Below, piece by piece: positions 1 to 11,835 of a stretch of DNA of 64,000 nucleotides; position 1 is the stretch's first letter, and the number at the start of each line of letters is the position of its first letter. This DNA is from Raphanus sativus. Taxonomy: Eukaryota; Streptophyta; Magnoliopsida; Brassicales; Brassicaceae. Location of the stretch: positions 2,542,001 to 2,606,000 of the forward strand of contig NC_079514.1 in the NCBI RefSeq assembly GCF_000801105.2. The letters run 5' to 3'. The translations under genes were made by a program, and so were the position numbers. The notes beneath the pieces were generated by a model, which saw only the letters and a list, made by a program, of their open reading frames with translations, had not been told where the DNA came from and made no database searches.

Positions 1-254
1 ACGCCCTCGTGGAGGATGATGAGTGCTTAAGGTTAGTCCATCTTACCTTGATCATTTCATTATCTAAATTGTCAAGTAGCGTTTGAAGCAGAGGATGAAT
101 GAGTTTGGAGTATCTATTCAACTGATATAAGATTCACGGTTTGGTGCATAGGTGGGTGAAGCAGTATGCGGAAGATCAAGACAAGTTCTTCAGAGACTTC
201 ACCAATGCTTATATCAAACTAGTTAACTCTGGGGCCAAATGGAAAACATTATGA
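1..254 (+). CDS. APX6: 3' end of ascorbate peroxidase 6-like gene (partial)
   Basis: Two terminal coding exons are visible: bases 1-31, ending at a GT donor, and 152-254, ending in TGA. Joined, they read to a C-terminus containing ALVEDDECLRWVKQYAEDQ and ending NSGAKWKTL, which matches the C-terminal end of the haem peroxidase APX6 (AT4G32320) as I recall it. In the family this is a class I peroxidase that uses ascorbate to reduce hydrogen peroxide. The catalytic and haem-binding part lies left of the window and cannot be checked. The next gene, WDL5-like, is also the APX6 neighbour in Arabidopsis, which supports the call. Seen: splice signals, frame and stop. Inferred: the family name. Confidence 0.72.
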
Positions 255-2097
255 TGTCTAATTTTGATCTTATGTTAGTTCATACTTCATAAACATGTCC
301 TAAATAATTTTGGTTGTTAATGCTTATTTAATTATTTTTTCCTTTTCTAAAAACATGATCAAGATTTCAACAAAGACACTAAATGTTTTGTTTAGAGCTT
401 TTAAATGTTGATTCATGTAAATTTTGACTGTTTATGTTTCGTTCATGTAGTAATAGATAAGAAAGCATAGCTCACATACAAAATCATCGTAAGAATACCA
501 AGTTTATTGGTTTCAAATCTTTTGACCAGATAAGTCTTTTCAATTTTGTTAATCACATAATAAGATAATTTTTTTTGAATGAACACACAATAAGATAAGA
601 TATCACTCAAAAGAGTTTTTTTTTTTTTTAAAAAGGGACTAGATGGAGATGATGGAATGAGAAAAGTTTTGAGAAACATCAAGAAAGGAAGGGTGTCACT
701 GTTGTAGCTGTATCTTGCCCTAATCACGGGACCAACTTGTCTCTTAATAAAATGGGTTTTGTGTCTAATCACTTTGCTTCCTCTTTAATCACTCTTTCTC
801 AGTGCTAATCAGGATAATCATACTCCTTTGTTAGTAGTTACTAAATATACACATTAAATTTTTATTTTACAAAGACCTTGAGACCGAACTAACTACATAT
901 TGGAGTATGAATGCATGATGATCTATGTTTTTAAATAAAAGCTTGCTAATTGGTTTCTGTTTGTTAATTACTCTATAGCTAATAAACTATAGTATCTCCT
1001 CGGTGGTCAACAAATGAGTACTGCTGCTTTCTTATGGTTTCTTAAAGAAAAGTTACATTTGGATTAATTATTTTGGCCTACCAGAAGCATTTGGGGGTGT
1101 TTATGTGGGTGCATGTATTTAGATAAGAACGCACTTGTGTTCTTCGATTTGCATAAAACTGGGACAATGATGTACTCTATCATTATTATTTTTGATGTAC
1201 AATATTAACTTCTCAATACCTATATATATTCAAATTTTGAAATATTATTGATTGGTTTGAAAAAGAAGTAAGCAACTAGTTACATAATAGTATCATTATA
1301 CTGGTCTGAAAAAAGCAATTTGTTACATATGATATAGATCACCATTGTCAATCTATATATCGAGATGATTTTTATGACCCATATCTTGAGTAGCATGCAA
1401 GGTATTACATTACTGTTACTTTTGAAACCATGTCTTTAATTTTAGAAACTATAATATATTTAGATGAAAATTATAGATTCCATGAGCTGGCTTTAGTATT
1501 TTTTGATGAAAGGTGTTGATAAACTAGATGACTAATGTTCCCATTTAAGAATCAAGTATGATATAATAGTGTGGGGGATGCCTTAATAAAGCGGCTACTC
1601 TATGTAAGATTTTATCATATATAAAAGTCTTATTATATGCATGAAAGAGTTAACAAAATAATTGAACATCTTGAGGAATGTTGTGTGTTTTTACCCTTTA
1701 TTTTGCACTGATTTCATATGTTGTTATTTTAAATTATTCACAGTAGTCATTTACTCATTGCACATATGCATCCATTCAAATTCATTATTATTTTTAAATT
1801 TACATCATGAACCTCCAGAAAAATGTTTCAAGTTGTAGAGGAATCTAAGTTTCTGGTACACGTTTCCTTTTACTAATCCTCCAATGTCTTGATATATAAT
1901 TTTTTCACCAAAAACTGGAATATATTCCTTGTAAAATTTGCAGTTTTTAAATGAATTTTTATATATCAATCAAAAACACGAGAACGAAAATTCAATTACA
2001 AACCGATTCGCACAAAATGACTCAATTTTAATAATTCTTAACTAGCTTCTAACAGTTTACATATGTCTAAGCTGAGAGCTACCAATATATATATATA
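255..2097. other. Intergenic, AT-rich, no gene seen
   Basis: This is the 3' flank of the APX6-like gene and AT-rich spacer up to the Helitron end at 2098. I find no open frame with protein-like composition, no tRNA and no clear repeat boundary. The first few hundred bases probably include the APX6 3' UTR. Confidence 0.5.
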
Positions 2098-4453
2098 CTA
2101 GTGGTATGCCGGCGCTACGCGCCGGGTTCATATGTTATATCGTCAAATAAGTTGAAAATGTTTTGTTTGTTCAAATTTGTAATTCGTTGTATAGTTGCTT
2201 TATTAAATGTATATATTTTTATTTCCACATATGTAGTGTATTTGAATGAGGACAAAACATTTATAATATTTTCGAAAAAAATCCAAAATAAAGAATATGA
2301 CAGAAGTGATAGTGGAAATAAGAACTCAATAAACTCTTATATTATTATTTTTATTTTTTTGAATATATATATTATTATTTTGATTCAAGCAAGCATCACA
2401 GATTATTTTCTCTGCATACCGGACAACTTGTTTTTGTACAAAACCACTGATCAATGCAATCAAAATGGTAAATATGGCAGCCATTAAGAGAGCAAAGATT
2501 ATTTCCATCATTGTAATCTCCGAAACATACAATACATATATAGTTTTTCTTTTCCGTAGTTGGAGGCCTATTAGTACTCTCTAAGTCTTCCTTTTTTTTT
2601 TTGAACAAACTCTCTAAGTCTTCCAACATTGGTTTTAAAGATCATTTATTCATGCTGGGAATTATTTGTTTGTGTTGAATTAACTTTTTAAAACGTGGTA
2701 CAGTTTAGTTTTTAGCAAGACTTTGTTTTATTTTCATACCCTGTTTATCTGTAAAAGACGTTTATATTAATTGTTGTTATGTTGCGTTTAGCTCTAGTAA
2801 CTATGTTATTTTAATTTTAAATTGTGAAGCAGCCTATGGTCTAGCTAACCAAGGGACTTGTACAATTTGTTCTAAAGTTTGTATAGTGAGTGTTGATTTG
2901 TTTGTTAAAGTTTTTAGCGCTTCAGAATTGTATTGTTTTTAAATAACATATAAAAATACAAAGAAAATTGAGGAATTTTATTGTTTTTCAAGATTTTCAA
3001 TATTCATTGTAGATACTAATATACTGTGAGTAAATTGATCGAAGGTTTAAATTGTTTACCAGTCTTTGGTTTAGCTAACCAAGACATCTCTATCGTAAGT
3101 TTTTATAGGGAGTGTAGTTTTATGATGCTCCACAGCATAACACAATGAGTTGGCATATAGGTCACTTGCCCCCAAGTCAAACACACTAACGCACACATTA
3201 TTGGCTCTCTGCATATATGGTAGAGGTTCATAGCAAAATGATCCACATGAAACCAACTAATAGGCTAACAAAATAACTTAATACGGGGTTGCAAAGCTAT
3301 GTTACCACATCAAACCAACTAATAGCATCATACGTTGAATGCTCTACGTGTCATCATTGTGGGTGCTTTCCATGGCCGTCACTTCCCCTAAGATATTTGT
3401 GCGTGAAGTCGAAACAGATTAAGTATTAGGTGGAAAATCTAAACGTGAGGATTGCAATTGTTAAGGAGAAGTTTGATTTGGAAAATTAACCAAGTAACTC
3501 GATGTTCGTGTTGACCATAGACATGATGTCTTCATATTTGCGAAACTTAAACTTGGGATGCTAGGTAGAGGCTCGGTCGATCCTCAACAAACCTCGTCTT
3601 CTCAGTGAACCGGATAGCCACGGGTGTTGCTTTGGCTGAGATCGAACACACTTAAGATTTAGAATATGCTTTAGAATATGCTTTAAAATGTTGAGCCTAT
3701 GTACCGAAATTGAAGCTTAAATTAGGGTTGACTTCACTCATAAAAAGTTCTACTAAAACAGGTCAGTGAGAAAGGAGATTGAAAAATAAATAGAGCTGAA
3801 AGTTTGACGATTCGTGATGACTACCTTCTCCTCAACGGACACCATGTTCGCACCAATTAGGCTCCGTGTAGCAACAATCTCCTTACAGCAGCCATCCTTG
3901 GAAACAGACATCGGTATGTTGACTATCGCGATGTTTTTGAACGGTGGTCGGTGGAGTTATATTTCTTCTGATATAACGATTTTCAGAGTTTCTAGAGGAA
4001 AAGTAACGATTTCCAGAGATCAATCGATCGCTTTCTCTTCAACTCGTCTAAAGGCCCTATTTAGATATGAAGATTCCGCTTGGTAGGGAAGATGAAAAAT
4101 CCGGACCTGATGAGACGTGGGAAACATTGATTGCCTAACATAACTTCGATGAGTAACTCCAGCGAGTAAAAGTGGGGGTAGAACTGAATTGACGGATGTT
4201 ACGAAGGAAATGTACAAAATTTAGAAAGTCAAACTTTACATTTGTGTCGTTTTAGGTTCATGGGCCTAACCTAAAATACAGAATAACTTAAAAGCTTAAG
4301 AAAAGAACATGATCTGGCCCAATCAAGTCTCGTGAACGTTTCGAAAAATATGAAACAAAGATTTGGGAGCTGCCACGTGGCGGAAAACGCCCCCCTCTCC
4401 CTGCTGAGCTGGACATCTTAAGAAGCCATAGAAGTCTACTTTATATATTAAGA
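2098..4453 (-). mobile_element. Non-autonomous Helitron, about 2.36 kb
   Basis: Read on the minus strand, the element begins with TC at 4453 (TCTTAATATATAAAGTAG), as Helitron 5' ends do. It ends in CTAG at 2098, preceded by a perfect hairpin: stem CCGGCGC/GCGCCGG with a 3-base loop at 2109-2125. The flanking bases are A before the 5' end and T after the 3' end, as expected for insertion into an AT dinucleotide without target duplication. There is no room for a Rep/helicase and none is seen. It carries a RING-type fragment. It lies about 800 bp upstream of the WDL5-like start codon, so it may form part of that promoter region. Confidence 0.75.
2396..2629 (-). pseudogene. RING-H2-like zinc-finger fragment inside Helitron
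   Basis: A 77-residue frame shows a RING-H2-like pattern: CIVC near residue 32, then CHIYHFDCIDQWF and a final CPVC. In plants such fingers belong to E3 ubiquitin ligases that recruit E2 enzymes. The usual C-x-H-x2-H spacing is shifted by one residue (GCH rather than CxH), and there are no membrane or other flanking domains. It lies wholly within the Helitron, so the best reading is a captured gene fragment that is probably not functional. A small expressed RING protein is possible but not supported by a recognisable promoter. Confidence 0.5.
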
Positions 4454-4945
4454 TACTCTTTAATTGCATACATATTAAATTTTGGTTTATCTTTGAAGTA
4501 TAAAAGAAGAAAAAAGCAAATCATCCAAAGTTGACAGTCACAGAAAAATCGTCGTAAATAGAAAGACTTTCATTAAAAGAAAAATATTTAAAGTTTCCAC
4601 AAAACTTCCCATCAATCCCACGATCAAAATAGTAAACCGTCTATTAACCGTAATTATCGTGATGACGTGGCGATTAGATTTCGAACCGCCCCTGTAATAA
4701 AAATAACTAAAACGTTTTGTCTTTTATTCTCTCTTCACACAAAAATAAAAATCTCAACTTGTGTTGTGTGTGTGTGTGTGTAGACCGAGAATCCATCCTC
4801 AGAAACCCAAAAAAAAAGAAAAATAAAAACACTCGAGCACAAATCCAAATCTCATCCTTCTTCTTCTTCTTGCATTCCTTAGATTGTTTGCTTGCTTTCA
4901 ATGGACGCTTGATTTGCTCTGGTAACTTCGTTTAGTGTGAGAGAG

Positions 4946-5240
4946 GTAAGATGCTGCTTCTCACTACCGTGAATAGTGAGCTCGAGATTTAGGTTTTTGT
5001 CTTGATTCAGATTCGCTTCTTCTTACAGATAATGTTTGCGTTTTTGTTTACTTAGATCGATTAAGCTACGGATCCATTTTACATAATGAGTGGTTTTAAA
5101 AGTCTGGGTATTGGAACAAAACGTGTTCTTTTTTGTAATGTAGCTTGAATCTTGGTCTAATTGACTTCATAGACCACTCTGTTTTTGTGTGAATATTGTT
5201 GTTTCTTTACTTATATCAGTTAGTGTTGTTTGTTTTGTAG
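4946..5240 (+). other. WDL5: 5' UTR intron of the WDL5-like gene
   Basis: A GTAAG donor follows AGAGAG at 4945, and a TTTTGTAG acceptor ends at 5240, six bases before the start codon. The upstream untranslated exon starts somewhere after about 4700 and contains a TG microsatellite at about 4760-4781. Leader introns are common in plant microtubule-associated protein genes and often raise expression; that effect is inferred here. Confidence 0.65.
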
Positions 5241-5246
5241 TTTACT

Positions 5247-7111
5247 ATGGATCCTGAAAGTACCATGGTGGCTGATGGGACTACTGACTCTGCTCTTGCG
5301 AATGGTGGTTTAACAGTGGAGAGTGTAGTCGTTGTTGAAGGAAATGGTGTTGCTTCTGGTGAAACTTTGGATAATAATTCAGGAAGTCAGAATGAGAGTT
5401 CGGCTTTGGATGCAGATGAACAGCCGAAAGAGGCAGCTGAGGTTTTGTTGTAGATCTTGGATTGGTTTTGATCTGCTCGCCCCTGTCAGATAGGTAACGG
5501 TTTTGTTCTTTTTTTTTTGTAGGGCACACAAGTTGAAAGTGTAGATGGGCCAAAGTATGTTAATGGACAAAAGGCTCAACGGAAGCTAAAGCAGGAGAAA
5601 CTCTCTGGTGGTAAGAATGTTCCGTCGGTTCTTATCAAGAAGAAGAAAGAGATTAAAGGTGCAGATGCTAAAGTGGCATCATCTAATGGCTCTGTTGCTC
5701 CTGTTGCACAAACAACAAAGTCTCTGAAGAGCACATCTTTCAATGGTAGAGCGGCTAAGGTCACTGAGGTAATCATCCTTCTATGTTTCTTCGCTGTGGC
5801 TGATGATTATTTCTAATTTTTTTTTTTTTTCATATCAGCATGGAAAGCAAGACCGTGCACCAGCTGAAAGCGCCGCCGGGTATTGAGTCTGCTAAGTCTT
5901 ATCATTTAATCTTTTTATTCACTAATCGGTTGTTGAAGCTAGTCTTTCTTTAATACAGGGACAAGGTGAAACCAAAGCCTCAAAAGAAACAAGTCCAGGA
6001 GACACCTGAAGATGATGCTCAGTCTTCTAAGTATTTTTTTTCTCGCATTTACAATCACTTCTTCTTCTTTCTTGTGGCAAGCTGGGGCCTTTATGCATTT
6101 GGCTCTCATTTTTTCTGCAATTTGATTATTAATTTATGGTTTCTTAGTAGTCCGAAAGCAGAAGATGGCAAACCTCGTAAAGTTGGTGCACTTCCAAATT
6201 ACGGGTTCAGTTTCAAATGTGACCAACGGGCTGAAAAGAGAAGAGAGGTTTGCGTTTTCGATCCACAATGCTTTATCTATCCTTTTCTCCACAAACATGT
6301 TTTAATGGGTGTTCTGCTTTCATATGGTGCAGTTCTATGTTAAGCTTGAGGAGAAGACTCATGCGAAAGAGGAGGAAATCAATAACATGCAAGCCAAGTC
6401 CAAGGTTTGTCTTCTAAACCCACCCGCTTCTTTTGTAATAGTGTTGTCGACCTACTTTTGTTAAAGACAAAGAACTCTTTGGTAATATATCGTAGGAAAC
6501 ACAAGAAGCTGAGCTTAGGAAGCTAAGAAAGAGCTTGAACTTCAAAGCCACACCCATGCCTAGCTTTTCTCAGCCGCCTAAAACAGAGTTAAAGAAGGTA
6601 CTTACTGCTCTCTCTCTTCTCAACCTTTTTGATGAAGTACTAATTCTCATTGTTATTGTAGATACCACCAACGAGACCCAAATCTCCAAAACTCGGGAGG
6701 AAGAAGACTGATTCTGAAGAAACTCAGACCCCTCGTGTCGCTAGGCTGAGCTTAGATGAGAAAGCCTCTAAAGATAGCTCAACTGCTAAGGGAACTGTGC
6801 CAGCGGTTGATCTCAAGAAGCAACCCTTGCGCAGGTCACTTCCAAGATTGCCATCTCAGAAAACAGCTCTCCCTGATGGGAAACTCGCTCCAGCAAAAGC
6901 TGCAACAGCCTCAGCTAAGGTGAAACCTGAAAGGAAGAAAGTTGAAAAAGATGCCCTGAACCAGTCTTCAAACCCCATAGAGGAGGAAGCACAAGGGAAT
7001 GTATCGGCCAATGCAGATGCAGAAGAAACACATGAGGTTGCATCTCCAAGGATGGATGAAGAGAGAGCCGAGTCCATAGAGGTATCTGAAGTGGTTGCTG
7101 TTGAGCATTAA
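5247..7111 (+). CDS. WDL5: WAVE-DAMPENED2-like microtubule-binding protein, TPX2 domain
   Basis: Eight coding exons with GT-AG junctions: 5247-5441, 5523-5768, 5839-5879, 5959-6030, 6148-6247, 6333-6404, 6496-6597 and 6662-7111. They join in frame to about 425 residues. The centre holds the TPX2 C-terminal domain: [20 protein letters not shown], then a charged helix with [13 protein letters not shown] and [15 protein letters not shown]. That domain binds and stabilises cortical microtubules. The flanks are acidic (N-terminal) and Lys/Pro-rich (C-terminal), as usual for this disordered family. Start, domain and the VVAVEH end closely resemble Arabidopsis WDL5 (AT4G32330), an ethylene-responsive regulator of hypocotyl elongation. 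The paralogue WDL4 is the main alternative. A Helitron lies upstream and a non-LTR insertion starts about 300 bp past the stop. Confidence 0.88.
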
Positions 7112-7425
7112 GACTCATTAGCTTGCATTAATTAAGGAGGACAAGAGGAAAAAGAAACCGTATGATATTTTTATTTTATATTATATCTTCGACCAAAACT
7201 TATGTGAGAAGAAATGGGTAAAAAGAGTGAAAAGAGTCATATGGGGTTTGGTTCTAAATGTTGCTGCTTTTTGATATTTCTATGTTTGATGGTAATGTTT
7301 TTAATCTTTCAAGTTGTGTTTTTTTTTTTTATGTCTAAGCTCTTTTCTTTTTGATGCTTTGATTCTTAAAAGGTGAATATTCAGGAGATTATGCGTGCGC
7401 TTTGTGTATTCTCTCTTCTATTCTT

Positions 7426-8260
7426 TTTTTGTCACAAATTGAGATTATAGAAAAACCCAAAGGCAAATACAAATACAGGGCCGAAGCCCAACATACTTTT
7501 ACAAACCTAAAGTCCAAAACCAACTTGGGCAATAAACAAAAGGAAATAAGGCCCACGGCCCATTTCAAAACACCACCGACAGTCGACCTCTACGCCGACT
7601 CCTGTTCCAAAACTAGTCTGAGACGCCGCCGCCGGAAAAACTTCCGCCGAAGATGACGACACCATTGCAGAGCCCGCGTCTCACCACTCACACCAAGCGC
7701 GTCTACCTACGCCATTCACCACTTCACCACCATAGCTTCTTCTCCTCGGAGATAGCGTCGATCGATCTAAGGAGATCGAGATCTAATCCCACATCTTTGA
7801 AGTCCCGAAGCTACTCCACTAAAAAACCATCTAAGATCCGTCGGATAGCAACCTCGAACTCATCAAAAGCTCATCCAACCACTCCTCCATCTCACGAAAA
7901 CCCTAGAAACCACCGTCTCCGACACACGGAAACTCCGAACCGACAGAAACCGACTCCCCCGAACCAAAAGAAACACCAAACGTCTTCAGCATCAAAGACC
8001 ACATAAACGGCGAGATGGATCTAAGAGAGCCTCCATCCCCCGGGAACAAGAACCAGCGGCGGCGGAGCTTCCCAAGCCTCCCCTTCCCGGAAGCGATACT
8101 ACCACGATAACAACTATCTATTTTTCTTGTTGACTAGAGCTGCGGTTAAACTGCACTTGACTGGAAGAACCGGACCGGCGGTGGCTAAGGAAGCCTCTCC
8201 GCCGGCCGGAGCAAAACTCTCTTTCTCTCTCTGAATCTGAGTCTTGTAATTTGATCGTCC
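7426..8260 (-). mobile_element. Non-LTR retroelement insertion, about 835 bp, 17-bp TSD
   Basis: The segment is bounded by perfect 17-bp direct repeats, TTCTCTCTTCTATTCTT, at 7409-7425 and 8261-8277. A T-run at 7426-7430 represents the A-tail of an element read on the minus strand. A long, variable target duplication plus a tail is the mark of target-primed reverse transcription (LINE/SINE machinery). The body is GC-rich compared with its surroundings and contains Arg/Pro/Ser-rich open frames on the plus strand that look spurious. No reverse transcriptase is present, so it is either a 5'-truncated LINE 3' region or a short non-autonomous element. Confidence 0.72.
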
Positions 8261-8493
8261 TTCTCTCTTCTATTCTTCTTCCTTTTTTTTCTTAAAAGAT
8301 ATAAAAATGTCATTGTGGTAAAGAAAGCAAAGAAGTTATTGCATTTACATGTGAAGTTGTTGTTCTGAAGATAACTGGTCCAGCCACTATAATCAATTAA
8401 TCATGTTTGGTTCTTTGTTTATTGCCCAGAACTGCAGTTTTTTTGTTTATCCATCACTAATTAATTATTCCTTTTATGTCCATTTATGTGTAG

Positions 8494-8714
8494 TCTTGTT
8501 TTGAGACGTGAATGCTGCTCGTTTAACAACGGAGAGTATGTAAAAACAGGGCTTGCAGAGCTTGAAAAATGGTGCCATGATGCAACTGAGGAGGTAGTAG
8601 ATGTCCTCAAATCCTCTCTGCATTTTCCGAGAGTGTTGCTTATTAAAAGATGCTCTCGGTTTGTTGTAGTTTTCTGGTTCGGCTTGGGATGAACTAAAGC
8701 GGCTTGGGATGAAC
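8494..8714 (+). pseudogene. Myosin XI globular-tail (dilute domain) gene fragment
   Basis: Two consecutive exon pieces survive with their intron: 8494-8593 (after TTTATGTGTAG) and from 8670 (after TTTGTTGTAG). They read [20 protein letters not shown], then [13 protein letters not shown], then [10 protein letters not shown], which matches the dilute/globular-tail region of plant class XI myosins, where these motifs occur in this order. In the family this tail binds cargo and receptors. After DELK the match stops at a local 20-bp tandem duplication (8680-8694 and 8700-8714 share CGGCTTGGGATGAAC). No motor, IQ or coiled-coil part is near. It is a DNA-level gene fragment, since the intron is retained, moved here by capture or ectopic repair. 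Confidence 0.72.
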
Positions 8715-8910
8715 AAGGCCACATTTGACATGGTTCTTCGACGAAAGCGGCTTCAAGAACTCATAAAGTAGTGATCATAAAACGATGCATGATCTTAGAA
8801 CACACACAATAGGGAAATATAGAAAGCAACAGAGTCTATGAACATGGTGTAAGATTGAACTCTGATTCCACATTTTGATCATTCAACATGCATAGGCATA
8901 GCCATCTTCT

Positions 8911-10621
8911 TCAAGAGAGGGCATTTCCGATATAGCTGGAAACGTTTGCAACCCAGTTAACCTGGGATGCTTCAAGTCTACACAGCTCGAATTCCCATTC
9001 ACTGATGACTTTCCCGTGTAGGAAGGAGCCGAAGACTTTAAGGGCGAGTGGGATACGACCAGTGATTAGGACAGCACGAACGGAGAGACGGTAGTACTCT
9101 CTAGGGACGTGTTCTCGTTTGAAGGCATATTGTGAAAAGAGTTGAAGAGCTTCATCATATCTCAGAGTCTCAACTTCGTAGAGGTGTTTGATTCCACATC
9201 GGAGTAGATCATAATTGCCCTGGGTGACAAAGATCAGTCTACTCCCTGGACCAAATCGACTGGCAATCTTTCTGATATTTTCGAGTTGGCCAATGCCAGA
9301 GAAATCAACAATAAGCAAAACCTTCCGATGTCCAAGATTTGCATTCACAACTTCAAATAGGCTGCTATCTGGCGCTAGACTTGTCGCTAGAGCAGCAGCT
9401 CTTGTGATTTCCTCTAGCAAACACGTTGAATCAATGCCTCGAGCAGAATTTTGGGAGTTTTTTTCAAAGTAGTAGTAGTGATCTTGAAACTGTGGTGAGA
9501 TCTTTTGGTAAACACATCTCGCAAGTGTGGTTTTGCCTACAAGTATTTGATCACCCCAAATGCCCATTTCTCCAAGTCCGTCGTCGTCTATGGAATCCAT
9601 ACTAAGCAGCAATGCTTCCACTTCTTTCATTTGCCGATCCATCCCAACAAGGCTATTGAAATCAATAGATGGAGGAGCCAATTGAGACTGATAATAAGTT
9701 ATGCTCCTTGCAGGCGTAGTAGGTTTGAAACTGTTAAGCGTTTGTGCATTCATAATTCTCCAAGCTATTCTCCTGAGAGCATCTCTAACAAGCTCCATCC
9801 TGCTGGTGGCAACTCCAGTTGGGTCAGACTTCCCTTTAACCGCTGACATTTGAACGTGTGGTCTCAAAAGTTCAGAAACGTGGCTCATAAGTCTTGAAAT
9901 AGTGGACGCGTCTGTGTCTTCATCCTCACTCGAGCCGCCATCCTCCCTATGACGACGCAGGAAAGAGGTCAAGAATTTATCTTGTAAAGTAAGGAGTAGC
10001 TTAGTCCTATATAAAGAATTCTCATGGAGAGAGAGAGAGAGATGTAACGTAACATCAAGAGAAACATATTGATTTAGTTTGAGAGAGTTTCTAAATCTAA
10101 TATAAGAGTACTTAGAAGTATTTGGTGCATAAATAATCTAAAGTGTAGATTTAGAAGTTTTGGGTAAATTCAAGATACCATTGAGAGGAGTATACTTCTT
10201 GATAGATGTCAACTAAACTGGCCAGTGCGTTTCTCCATCTCTCCACCTTCTCCAAGTTGTTGCTGTTACCTCCATCGTTGTCCTCCCCAAGATTGCTTGC
10301 TTGCCCTAAAACATCTGAAGGATCAACCTCGTAAAAGACTGGTGCCACCACCAAGGATTGTTTCTTCCAACACTCAGTTATCTTCGCCAGTTCATCAAGG
10401 CACGAGACTGAAGCAGTGTAGTTCTTCGATATGACGACGATGGCAATTTCGGAGTTTTCAATTGCCTCGATCACTTGAGAGGAAGCTGGTTGATTCAATG
10501 GTATCTCTTCTTCTTGTTTGAAAGTCTTGAACTGCTCTTTAAACAGTGCAAGGAAAAGATGGCTAACGAAAGTTCTTCGTGTGTCGATTCCTCTGAAACT
10601 GACGAAAACATCGAACTTCAT
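8911..10621 (-). CDS. TIR-NBS (TN) disease-resistance-type protein, no LRR
   Basis: Two exons, 10621-10179 and 9946-8911, join in frame to about 492 residues; the ATG at 10621 is preceded by an in-frame TAG. Exon 1 is a TIR domain (residues about 1-150) with DVFVSFRG near the start and the conserved Glu of the CLDEL helix, the residue used for NAD cleavage in active plant TIRs. Exon 2 has an acidic linker, then an NB-ARC: GKTTLA P-loop, GSRLIFVTQ (RNBS-B) and RIPLALKVFG (GLPLA). The P-loop is unusual (WGDQILVGKTT in place of WGMGGIGKTT) and kinase-2 reads LLIVDFS, lacking the second Asp. There are no LRRs, as in TN proteins such as Arabidopsis CHS1. It is divergently arranged with the TNL pseudogene, the layout known for paired immune receptors. 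Confidence 0.8.
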
Positions 10622-11104
10622 CACCTAAGATCCGAAGGTATCAGAGAGATCGGAAACAACTTAGCCAAAGGGTCCTTTCTTTGAATTATGTTTGCTTCTT
10701 TGTTCGTTTTTCTCTAATTATTATCATTTTAAAGACAGAGACAACTACAAAAGACAAAAAAAAAGACATTTTTAAATTTGTCTCTAGTAGCGTTGATATA
10801 TATATGTATATTTTAATCAACACCTTTTTTTTAAGATGTGGTGGTTGAGTTTGAGTCTTTCTGAAGATTCATTTAATCCGACCAAGTTTGATTTACGTAA
10901 GACAGGAGGACGCCTCTTTTGCCGGGGAGTCTGCTCGCAAGTTCCTCGCTCTGGGGATATGGGAGATGCTGAACCGAAAACGATCTCGTATGAGACGGAA
11001 TAAGACTACACAGAAGCAAAACCTGGTCAATCGATTGTGTTTACAATCATGTCCACTAAGTCCGAGCAGTCTATCTGTATATATATATCACGGATAATAA
11101 CACG
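10622..11104. promoter_or_regulatory. Presumed bidirectional promoter of the TN/TNL pair
   Basis: Spacer between the divergent TN gene and the decayed TNL gene, before the LINE remnant. It should hold the TN promoter and originally a shared intergenic region. I see no TIR-coding sequence for the plus-strand partner here. No specific regulatory motif is claimed. Confidence 0.4.
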
Positions 11105-11835
11105 TAAAAAAGATATCGCCCAAATAAGTCATTCCATCTTCGCATGGAAAGTCAAAATGCTTTGCCGGCATTTTTGCAGTCCAAAGTGTTCCACCACCCC
11201 CAATTGATTCCTATAAATTCATCCGAGACCACTGACAACTATGTTTGACCCATGAGACATCAATTTGGCAGGTTGGGATTTGGGTGACTATGGATGAGGT
11301 TGAACCAATAGCTGGGAGAAGAGATGGTATATCATCTTCTTCTTCTCTTAGCTAATTGAAGAGTGTCAACAAGTGAGACATCTTTTCCATTAAAAACTTT
11401 ATCATTTCTTATCTTCCAAATAAATCATAGGATCTATGAAAAGATTTCAATAAGTGGTGCTAAATATACCACATCTTTTTCCTCCAAAAAAGAAGTCTAT
11501 GTTTTGATAAACAGAGGGATTCAGGATTCGGGAAGTAATCTAAATGGAACATATAGTCCGATAAAGTCCATATCTACAATGTTGGTGGACATTAAAAAAA
11601 GAGGTGATTTATGGTTTCTTTTGGATCACCGCAACTAAGATAAGTCCTATCGATGTTTAGATGTCTAAATGCTAATCTTTCTGGAATCACGATGCATCTC
11701 GTCAGCTGTTGCCACATAAAGTGTTGCATTTTCTTTGGGGTTCTAATCTTCTACATATGGCTTTGTGATACTCGATTGGATAATCTGGTCATGGCCACAA
11801 CTAAGTTTATTTTTCTGTATCAGATCACATCCAGA
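11105..11835 (-). mobile_element. LINE remnant (zf-RVT and RNase H region)
   Basis: On the minus strand, with several frameshifts and stops, the segment translates to the end of a plant LINE ORF2. At about 11830-11630 it reads KMQHFMWQ..RCIVIPERLA followed by RHLNIDRTYLSCGDPKETIN, the zinc-binding region after the reverse transcriptase. At about 11260-11110 it reads CQIDVSWVKHS and further RNase H-like pieces in other frames. It lies exactly where the TIR exon of the plus-strand TNL gene should be. It is old and inactive; boundaries are approximate. Confidence 0.68.

Noticed and set aside
5281..5579. Overlapping minus-strand frames across WDL5 exons 1-2
   Set aside because: Shadows of the real coding exons; they ignore conserved splice sites and have no homology pattern.
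7653..8006. Arg/Ser/Pro-rich plus-strand open frame of 117 residues
   Set aside because: It lies entirely inside the non-LTR insertion, opposite to the element's orientation, and its composition looks like translated GC-rich UTR.
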